Virus record (IMG/VR): IMGVR_UViG_3300044638_007250 | Coordinates: 1 to 63,212 of that record | DNA: 63,212 bases | From: a virus | Strand: one strand, 5' to 3' | Shown: positions 55,667-62,448 of the stretch, in pieces | How the letters are laid out: every line of letters begins with the position of its first letter | Position numbering within the stretch: position 1 is the stretch's first letter | Made by a program: the position numbers and the translations under genes | The notes under the pieces: model-generated | Told to the model about the DNA's origin: nothing | Databases searched by the model: none | What the model saw: only the letters and a program-made list of their open reading frames with translations

Positions 55667-57338
55667 ACTCTTTTCTTAAACTTCTTTCATAATGTTCAAA
55701 ACGGTCGTGTTCTGTTGGTGTCATTAATAATAAACCAGGATATAATTCACCTTTCTTAACTAATTGATACATGTGACTCATCCATGTTTGTTCGAATGGG
55801 TGTCCCCATGTTGTATCCAAAAACATTTTTTGATTTCCTGTTCTTGTTACGATTTGAGGCCAATTACAATAATATACTTCACCTGTTACGTATGGAATAC
55901 CTTGAAACGAATTAATCGAATCATATGATGCTCTTGGCGCATTTGGGTCTAAACCAATATTAGGTAACCTGTTTTTACCTGGCCAATATTTTTCTCTAAC
56001 ATCTTGAGGTACATTATACCAAGACCACTGAGTACCATTATCCCCAAAGAACTCACTATAGTTAAGTTTTAGGAAATCAAAGTTTTCTTTTTTAACAATT
56101 TGTAATGTCTTAGAATAAAGATTTGGTACGTATCGATTAAATCCATTTCTACAAACTTCTCCTTCATGAGGATAAAAGAACATATCATCTTCAAAGAATA
56201 AATAAAAATCTAAATCTGTTTCATTTTGGAAATGTTCCGCAATCCATTGACGACCACCACAAATACCTAAATTGTCTTTCTTAATGTGTTCAAAACCATT
56301 TTCCTCACATAATTTTGCGTAATCCTCAAATGTTGATTCATCACTTGAGTTATCCAATAAAAACTTTTTAGTCTTTAATAAATAATCTTTATCGTAAGCA
56401 TTCATCGATTCAATCAAAGTTGAGAATTGTTTTGGACTATTAAATGTAATCACATATAAACCAACTTTATTAATGTCTAAAGAATTTGTAATACCCCTTG
56501 GACTTTCAGATTTAGGAACCAATTCATTGTTCTTTAGTTCTTCAAAAAATTTACCGACCAACCCATTAGATTCAATTTCAAAATAATTAATTAAATCAGA
56601 ATGTTTATAACACATAACACTAAAGATGGATTCTTCTGTACCCATGTATCCTTCATCTAATGTTGTCTTTAATAAATTATAATAAATCCCATTAATATCT
56701 GCAATAGAATGTTTTGGTCCTCCAAAGAAACCACCACGAGCCACTTTGTTAACTTTAGCACCAGCGAGTGAGTTTAGTTTTTCATATTCAAAACCATGAA
56801 TTTCTCTTTCTGCATCATAAGGAAAACAAATGAATGAAAACTTTGAAATATATTTTGATAAATTATTGAATACTTTGTCATGGGTAAAGTAACCTTGGTG
56901 TACTGTATTTGTTAGTCCTCCGTCAATCCAAAACATATATTCAGAATCAAACCTATCCATAATTTTCGCGTCATGTAATAAGAATACTTTTGACATAACT
57001 AATGGATTATAGATTTCTAATCTACCTTGTGTAGATTCTTTTAACCATCCTGCCAAATTTTGCCAGTTCTCGTTAGTTCTAATCTTTTGGATTTTATCAA
57101 AAAACTCAGATTCAGTAAACCAAGATAATGGTCTCATAATAAATTGTGTATTATCAGGACTACGTCTTTCAAATACAAATTTTTGGAGTTCTTCATCACC
57201 AAAAATAATCATGTTCTCCTCACACTTTAAAAGTTGTTCAAACTTATCTAAATAATGTTGAAATGGTCGTGACCATCCTTCTGATAACTCACCTCTACCA
57301 ATATCCCAAATACCTGTTACTAATGTTATATTACTCAT
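55662..57338 (-). CDS. Two-domain glycosyltransferase (HtrL/YibB-like plus GT-A)
   Basis: 558 aa. N-terminal 1-290: TLVTGIWDIGRGELSEGWSR and YMFWIDGGLTNTVHQGYF (about 133-150) fit the HtrL/YibB family. C-terminal 290-558: GLYVITFNSPKQFSTLIES opens a GT-A fold as in family 2 glycosyltransferases, with a conserved EDDMFF near 382 as the DxD-like site and NLGICGGRQWIAEHF before it. It is probably a glycosyltransferase that modifies a phage or host polymer; donor and acceptor are unknown. Start overlaps the previous gene by 8 nt; last of the glycosyltransferase block. Confidence 0.75.
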   Translation of the reverse strand: MSNITLVTGIWDIGRGELSEGWSRPFQHYLDKFEQLLKCEENMIIFGDEELQKFVFERRSPDNTQFIMRPLSWFTESEFFDKIQKIRTNENWQNLAGWLKESTQGRLEIYNPLVMSKVFLLHDAKIMDRFDSEYMFWIDGGLTNTVHQGYFTHDKVFNNLSKYISKFSFICFPYDAEREIHGFEYEKLNSLAGAKVNKVARGGFFGGPKHSIADINGIYYNLLKTTLDEGYMGTEESIFSVMCYKHSDLINYFEIESNGLVGKFFEELKNNELVPKSESPRGITNSLDINKVGLYVITFNSPKQFSTLIESMNAYDKDYLLKTKKFLLDNSSDESTFEDYAKLCEENGFEHIKKDNLGICGGRQWIAEHFQNETDLDFYLFFEDDMFFYPHEGEVCRNGFNRYVPNLYSKTLQIVKKENFDFLKLNYSEFFGDNGTQWSWYNVPQDVREKYWPGKNRLPNIGLDPNAPRASYDSINSFQGIPYVTGEVYYCNWPQIVTRTGNQKMFLDTTWGHPFEQTWMSHMYQLVKKGELYPGLLLMTPTEHDRFEHYERSLRKES

Positions 57339-58212
57339 AAATTCTATTAAATTCTTCTAATATTCTATAAAAACTTTTATTTTGTTGGAACATCTCTTCA
57401 GATACTCCTTGTGGGGCATTGTCTCTACACCACCATATATCGAAATGTTTACGTTCAAATAGTTCACGATGATTTACATACATAAGACTCATAACTTGTT
57501 CTTCATGTGGAAGACCTTCATCTTCAGTAAGAATATCACTTACGTATTTCTCGAATAAATTTACAACTTCATCCCACTTGTCTTTATGACCACCAAACAT
57601 ACCACCAATGATGTGAATACTTCTATCGTATTCTTCATACCATTTAGGGTTTACAGTACCTGACCAATAATTTCTATCATTCTCTTTACCAAGAAGTAAG
57701 AACTTATCATTAGTATCAACAATTAAATTTTTAAGAAAATCATTATTGAATAACGTACTTTCATAGTATCTACCTTGAGGGTGAGTATCTGGTAGATATT
57801 TGTTTGGTATTAAACCACAATGTGATAAACCAGCATCAATCCAATAGTAGTAATCGTAGGATTTATCCTCATTCCACCACCAATGGAATTTAGAGTATTG
57901 AATTTCAATACATCTATCCCCTTGTTTAATTTGGTCAATATTCTTTCTAGTGTTAATTAATTCTCTGAATTTAGTTTCAGAAATATCGAATATTTTAAAT
58001 TGTAATTTTTCGGGTGATATTGAGTTCTCATCATAAAAAAAAGTTTTTAATGATTCAATCTCTCGGTCTGAAGTGTAACATAGGAAATCAGCATCGGTCA
58101 TCTTTAATAATGAAAGAAGGCTATAACGATAATGTCCACTTCTACCTACTCTACCACCGAATTCAGTTCCGTGTAAGTCACTGTATATTGATGTAATAAA
58201 TTTAACTGACAT
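57331..58212 (-). CDS. HtrL/YibB-like protein
   Basis: 293 aa. The same domain type as the N-terminal half of the next gene: FITSIYSDLHGTEFGGRVGR at the start and YYYWIDAGLSHCGLIPNKYL in the middle (about 120-140), then GGMFGGHKDKWDEVV. The YWIDAGLS and FWIDGGL phrases in the two proteins match well, so they share ancestry. Function of the family is not settled, but it is found in polysaccharide-synthesis loci and is thought to be a glycosyltransferase. Overlaps its neighbours by 11 and 8 nt. Confidence 0.7.
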   Translation of the reverse strand: MSVKFITSIYSDLHGTEFGGRVGRSGHYRYSLLSLLKMTDADFLCYTSDREIESLKTFFYDENSISPEKLQFKIFDISETKFRELINTRKNIDQIKQGDRCIEIQYSKFHWWWNEDKSYDYYYWIDAGLSHCGLIPNKYLPDTHPQGRYYESTLFNNDFLKNLIVDTNDKFLLLGKENDRNYWSGTVNPKWYEEYDRSIHIIGGMFGGHKDKWDEVVNLFEKYVSDILTEDEGLPHEEQVMSLMYVNHRELFERKHFDIWWCRDNAPQGVSEEMFQQNKSFYRILEEFNRIYE

Positions 58213-58936
58213 ATGTAAATTCTTTGTGTTGTTTATTTCTTTTCATTTCATCGGTGAGCGGTCCATTTAAATATTCTGAAGGTATTTTACAAGGACTATA
58301 TTGATTCCAATTATATGTTTGAGTGTAAAAATTATTGTATTGTCCTTGTGACACATCTGACCAACTACTTATTTGTGGAGCAATTGGTAAAATAGGACAA
58401 TAACTTTGTTTAAGTGGTAATACAAATTGGTAGATATAATCGTCAATTGCATAAAATCTTAAATTTTCAGGGATTTCCATTTTAAGTACCTCATCATATA
58501 TCGACTCATGATATAATATCATATTGGTTGCAAATATACCTCTTTCATGTTCTTTCTTTGGGGGTAAGTTTGTTATGTCCAAAAATAATGGTTGTTCCTC
58601 ACTACGATTAACATTTCTGTTTAGTGTTGGTGCAAAATTGATAACACCAAATTCAAACTCATCTGTTTCGGTTTCAATCTTATTAATTAAATCTTTGGAG
58701 TATGGTAAAAAAGTACAGTCGTCCTCAATAACTAAAACGGATTTATAACCACGTTCCTTTGCAATTTTAATTATTTCTACATGAGATAAAGTACAACCAC
58801 CATGATGGTTCAAATCAACCGCTTTAAATAATTCGTAATCCCAACCAATATAATCCATTTCTTTTTGGATATGTTCTAATCGGTCAGGTCGTCTTTCTAA
58901 ATTAACGACAAACTTAGGGATACTACAAATATTCAT
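58202..58936 (-). CDS. Glycosyltransferase family 25-like protein
   Basis: 244 aa. FVVNLERRPDRLEHI (residues 9-23), GCTLSHVEIIKIAKERGY (47-64) and LVIEDDCTF (68-76) are the GT25 signature of LPS sugar transferases and procollagen galactosyltransferases, with EDD as the metal-binding motif. The start shares one base with the upstream stop (TAATG), and the gene overlaps the next by 11 nt. A galactosyltransferase is the usual activity in this family; substrate here unknown. Since GT25 enzymes of viruses can glycosylate collagen-like proteins, the collagen-like fibre at 62449-63212 is a plausible acceptor. Confidence 0.85.
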   Translation of the reverse strand: MNICSIPKFVVNLERRPDRLEHIQKEMDYIGWDYELFKAVDLNHHGGCTLSHVEIIKIAKERGYKSVLVIEDDCTFLPYSKDLINKIETETDEFEFGVINFAPTLNRNVNRSEEQPLFLDITNLPPKKEHERGIFATNMILYHESIYDEVLKMEIPENLRFYAIDDYIYQFVLPLKQSYCPILPIAPQISSWSDVSQGQYNNFYTQTYNWNQYSPCKIPSEYLNGPLTDEMKRNKQHKEFTYVS

Positions 58937-60201
58937 TAACTAACGTGATTGTGGGTTAATCTACCTGTGATTCTATCACACCATCCTTTTGATTCTGAGT
59001 GAGGCCATACAACCCAATAAGATGGCATCTCATCAGTTTGGAACTCTCTCCACACTTTACAGTATTTGTCAGGGTCTCTCATGAAACCAGCAATTTCATT
59101 CTTGTCAGCATCTTTTCTAAATAAAGTCTCATCTTTATCGTTGTGGAATGCAACAACCCAAAAATCATAATCAGTTTCAGGAACTTGAGAATATCCAATA
59201 TCAATACAGTGTTTGAACATCATACAGAAACTATCTTTCCATTCTTGTTCTGTTTCAAAATTGTATGGGTTTGGTGGGTAATTTTTATCTAATGTATGTT
59301 TGTCAATTGCTCGTTTTGAAAAAAGAATACCCGCATATTTTTCATAATCTGTTAACGTTCTAACTTGACCAAATCCATAAGGACCATCATGACCTTCTTG
59401 AGTTTCTCCATCCATACCAAATAGTTTTCTATTTGTTAAGTGTGAGTGAGTATTTCGTTGACCCCAAGTCTTGTCATCATCCCACTGTTTTGTTCTACCT
59501 TTACGAGTGTACTCATGGTAAACAACAGGAATGTGTGGGTGGAATAAATCGTAACCCCAAGTGTAAGCTCTTGCAGCAATCGAAATCTCTTCACCGTGGA
59601 AATAATATTCAGGGTTGTGTTGAACTTCAGTTGAGAATTGTCCTAATGTAAAACAGAAGTGAGCCGAGTAAAATCTTGCAGTTACAGGTTTTGTCATTTC
59701 CCTCCAACCTGGAATTGTTTCAGGTAAGAAGAAAACCGCACCTTCAGGAATAAAACGGTCAAACACCATTCTCCAAGCATCTTGAGCTCGTCCTGCAGGG
59801 TCATTGTCGGGGTCAAAAGAAGGAACGTAGCCCGTAAGTAGAGGCTTCTTATACCCGTCCTTCTGTAACCCCTTTATCATTTTGATAAGGATATCATCCC
59901 AATCCTTAACAAATCTCATGTGAGAATCAATTTGTAATGTGTATGTTTCACCTTTGTAAAGTTGTTGTACTTGGTGTCTTGCCCAACACACACCTTTAGC
60001 ATCTTGATAAGGAATATCTAAGATTCTAAATCTTTTGTCTTTTCTATACTCATCTAAGTTATCAAACCCATCTTCATCACTATATTGTCTTGCAATACCG
60101 ATAACAAGGTTATTTGGTTTCTTGGCATTGGCCAACATGTCTTTAATTGTTGGGACCAACTGAGGGTCTCTGTACGATGCAATCTGAACGAATATTTTCA
60201 T
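58936..60201 (-). CDS. GlcNAc-transferase-like glycosyltransferase
   Basis: 421 aa. IFVQIASYRDPQLVPTIKDM at the N-terminus, GIARQY, and YTLQIDSHMRFVKDWD (residues 87-102, DSH as the metal site) match the GlcNAc family (related to the Skp1 hydroxyproline GlcNAc-transferase of Dictyostelium). A later HGEEISIAARAYTWGYDLF with HPHIPVVYHEY completes the GT-A fold. That family adds GlcNAc to hydroxyl groups of protein. First gene of the glycosyltransferase block, after a terminator at 60228-60257. Confidence 0.85.
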   Translation of the reverse strand: MKIFVQIASYRDPQLVPTIKDMLANAKKPNNLVIGIARQYSDEDGFDNLDEYRKDKRFRILDIPYQDAKGVCWARHQVQQLYKGETYTLQIDSHMRFVKDWDDILIKMIKGLQKDGYKKPLLTGYVPSFDPDNDPAGRAQDAWRMVFDRFIPEGAVFFLPETIPGWREMTKPVTARFYSAHFCFTLGQFSTEVQHNPEYYFHGEEISIAARAYTWGYDLFHPHIPVVYHEYTRKGRTKQWDDDKTWGQRNTHSHLTNRKLFGMDGETQEGHDGPYGFGQVRTLTDYEKYAGILFSKRAIDKHTLDKNYPPNPYNFETEQEWKDSFCMMFKHCIDIGYSQVPETDYDFWVVAFHNDKDETLFRKDADKNEIAGFMRDPDKYCKVWREFQTDEMPSYWVVWPHSESKGWCDRITGRLTHNHVS

Positions 60202-60227
60202 GTAATACTATTTTATACATAAAAATA

Positions 60228-60257
60228 AAAAACCCTCCACGAAGGTGAAGGGTTTTT
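60228..60257 (-). terminator. Rho-independent terminator after the 519-aa gene
   Basis: Stem AAAAACCCT/AGGGTTTTT with an inner CAC/GTG, loop GAAG, then a T-rich tract on the minus strand. Separates the fibre-like proteins from the glycosyltransferases. Confidence 0.8.
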
Positions 60258-60278
60258 AAGTATATTAATTTTGTTTTT

Positions 60279-61838
60279 TTAACATCCGTTAGGGTCACCA
60301 CTTGTGATTAAACCTGAACCACCAGTTACTAAGTACCAACCTGTATTGTCAGAATAATATCCATCAGACGCTGGTGTTGTTAATGAGGTGTCTGTATAGA
60401 TAGTATCACCAACGTTTAGAGGGTTAAGAGATGGTGATAAGTAATAGTCGATTGGTGATGGGTCAGAACAAGCATTTGCTGAAGACGACAAATCATAACC
60501 TAAATTATAAGTATAATAACCAATTGTAGGTGTTGGTGATGGAGTATTTGTCGTTGTAGGTGTAGGAGTTTCAGAACTTGTCGGTGTTGGGGTTAACGTT
60601 GGTAGTCCCGAACAAAGTGAAACAATTCCCGTAGTACCCGTAGAATCAACCTCAATAACCAATCCTCCATTAGCATAATACCCTGTCATATCAATGGTTA
60701 CAGGTCCTGTTGGATTATTAAAGAATTGAGCGTTATTGTCAAACACTGGGTCTTCACCATAAATTTCACCAAAGTCACCAAAGTCACATGCGATGTTTGC
60801 TGTATTACCTGATGTTATCATGAATGAATTTCTATTTTGTGTTGGGGTTACAGTAGGTGTTGGGGTATTAGTTGGTGTTTCAGTATTTGTTGGAGTGTTT
60901 GTAGGTGTTTCACTTGGCGTATTAGTTGGTGTTTCAGTATTAGTTGGTGTTGGTGTTTCAGTGTTAGTTGGTGTAACTGATGCGGTGTTTGTTGGAGTTG
61001 ATGTATTAGTTGGTGTAACTGATGCGGTGTTTGTTGGAGTTAAAGTATTTGTCGGAGTTGCAGTTGGTGTAGGTAAAGGACATCCACCTAAAAATGTTAC
61101 ACTACCGTCTCCGTCCGCGACTATTATGTTTCTACCACATAACATTAAAGTGTCGAACACGTCTAAGAAAAAGTCAATTGGGAACCCATTACAATCAGTA
61201 CCAACAAAAGAGGTTTGATTAATAGTACCACCAAACAATAAGTAAGTCTTACAAAGTGAATTACTTGGTGTAATTGTTTGAGTTGGTGTTACGGTTGGTG
61301 TTGTGGTTGATGTTGTCGTAACAGAAGGCGTAACACTTGGAGTTGAAGTAACCGATGGAGTTACCGTTGGTGTTTCAGTTTGTGAAGGACTAATACTTGG
61401 TGTAACTGTGTTAGTTGGTGTAATACTTGGAGTAACCGATGGAGTTGGTGTATTACTTGCAGTGGCTGTTGGAGTTAGCCCGATTGTAACCGATGGAGTT
61501 GGTGTAGAAGTGTTTGTTGGTGTAACTGTTGGTGTTTCAGTCGTTGTTGGAGTTGGTGTTTCAGTTGATGTTGGTGATGGACTTAACCCTGGCGTATTTG
61601 TCGGGGTTGAAGTCATTGTAGGTGTCGGACTTGGTGTCGGACCTGGTACATTTAATGAATATGTATATCCATAAAGTGGCACATAACAATTGTAGGTACC
61701 ATAATAGTAGTCAGAAATATAATTAAATGGGAATATTTGAGAGCCTAAGTCAATCGTACCTCCCGTGTCAGGTAAATACGTGACATTTGCGGTTTGACCA
61801 CTTAAATCATCACTTAAAATTCTTACTCCTATTGCCAT
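60279..61838 (-). CDS. Thr/Pro-rich mucin-like virion protein (519 aa)
   Basis: 519 aa. The first 66 residues (GQTANVTYLPDTGGTIDLGS; SDYYYGTYNCYVPLYGYTYS) look like a virion-attachment module. Then three Thr/Pro/Ser-rich tracts, about 66-193, 254-334 and 413-439, of repeating TPTPT, TPTNT and TPSVT units, resemble mucin domains and are the sort of sequence that carries O-glycans. They separate compact Cys-containing domains, the last (about 440-519, YYTYNLGYDLSSSANACSDP, then GDTIYTDTSLTTPASDGYYS) shared with the next gene. No signal peptide. ATG start, with a late-type element 4 nt upstream. Likely a fibre or whisker glycosylated by the adjacent glycosyltransferases. Confidence 0.75.
   Translation of the reverse strand: MAIGVRILSDDLSGQTANVTYLPDTGGTIDLGSQIFPFNYISDYYYGTYNCYVPLYGYTYSLNVPGPTPSPTPTMTSTPTNTPGLSPSPTSTETPTPTTTETPTVTPTNTSTPTPSVTIGLTPTATASNTPTPSVTPSITPTNTVTPSISPSQTETPTVTPSVTSTPSVTPSVTTTSTTTPTVTPTQTITPSNSLCKTYLLFGGTINQTSFVGTDCNGFPIDFFLDVFDTLMLCGRNIIVADGDGSVTFLGGCPLPTPTATPTNTLTPTNTASVTPTNTSTPTNTASVTPTNTETPTPTNTETPTNTPSETPTNTPTNTETPTNTPTPTVTPTQNRNSFMITSGNTANIACDFGDFGEIYGEDPVFDNNAQFFNNPTGPVTIDMTGYYANGGLVIEVDSTGTTGIVSLCSGLPTLTPTPTSSETPTPTTTNTPSPTPTIGYYTYNLGYDLSSSANACSDPSPIDYYLSPSLNPLNVGDTIYTDTSLTTPASDGYYSDNTGWYLVTGGSGLITSGDPNGC
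60520..61640 (-). repeat. Thr/Pro-coding low-complexity repeats
   Basis: Imperfect 6-24-bp repeats (GGTGT[TA]/ACACC-type on the plus strand) in three tracts of the 519-aa gene, with irregular unit lengths and many synonymous changes. They encode the mucin-like tracts; the antisense strand reads as Val/Gly-rich open frames that are not genes. Confidence 0.9.
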
Positions 61839-61842
61839 GTCT

Positions 61843-61850
61843 ATAAATAC
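61843..61850 (-). promoter_or_regulatory. Late-type element GTATTTAT upstream of the 519-aa gene
   Basis: Sense GTATTTATAG ends exactly 4 nt before the ATG at 61838. Confidence 0.55.
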
Positions 61851-61885
61851 TTATTTTTTTCTATTTTAAACAAATAAAATTATTT

Positions 61886-62440
61886 TTAACCACATATACC
61901 TTTGTTTAATATCAAGGTACCTGACATTTGTATAAATGTTGCACCATCTGAAATTGTCCCAATATTCCCTTGAGGGGGAATTGTTAATGATATATTACCA
62001 TAAACATTGTCTCCAGATTCTAATTCGCTAAATGGTATTAAAGTATAAATTGTTATATTTGCGGGGTCTCCAAAATTGATAGACTCACACACATCTTCAT
62101 AGAATCCGCCACTCCACAAATTATATGTGTAAATAATTACAGGAGTTCTTGTTGGTGTTGGTGTAAATGATGGTGTTGGAGTTACAGTTGGAGTTACCGA
62201 TGTTTGAGTTGGTGTTGGTGTGAATGATGGTGTTGGAGTTATTGATGGACATAAACCTATCACTACAACGTCTAATGGTGCGGCATAATCCTCAACATAT
62301 AAATCTTTAGCACATACGTAACTTGTTTGTAGGGGTTCAACAGGGGTGACACTAATAATGTCGGTACACCCTGTCCATCTATAATATCCTGTTTGAACAT
62401 TATTATAGTTGGTTACCCTAAAATAATTACAATTTGACAT
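61886..62440 (-). CDS. Small Thr/Pro-rich mucin-like virion protein (184 aa)
   Basis: 184 aa, a smaller version of the 519-aa protein: an N-terminal Cys-containing module (1-62, MSNCNYFRVTNYNNVQTGYY), a Thr/Pro-rich tract (65-103, TPTPSFTPTPTQ), and a C-terminal module beginning YTYNLWSGGFYEDVCES that matches the layout of the last domain of the 519-aa protein (YTYNL...C...GD..Y...SLT.P......DG...). Follows the collagen-like gene by 8 bp. A virion glycoprotein core is inferred. Confidence 0.7.
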   Translation of the reverse strand: MSNCNYFRVTNYNNVQTGYYRWTGCTDIISVTPVEPLQTSYVCAKDLYVEDYAAPLDVVVIGLCPSITPTPSFTPTPTQTSVTPTVTPTPSFTPTPTRTPVIIYTYNLWSGGFYEDVCESINFGDPANITIYTLIPFSELESGDNVYGNISLTIPPQGNIGTISDGATFIQMSGTLILNKGICG

Positions 62441-62448
62441 ATTTGTTT

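Noticed and set aside
60793-61674. Plus-strand Val/Gly-rich open frames opposite the Thr/Pro-rich gene
   Set aside because: They are the antisense of low-complexity Thr/Pro codons, with no domain and no start context.
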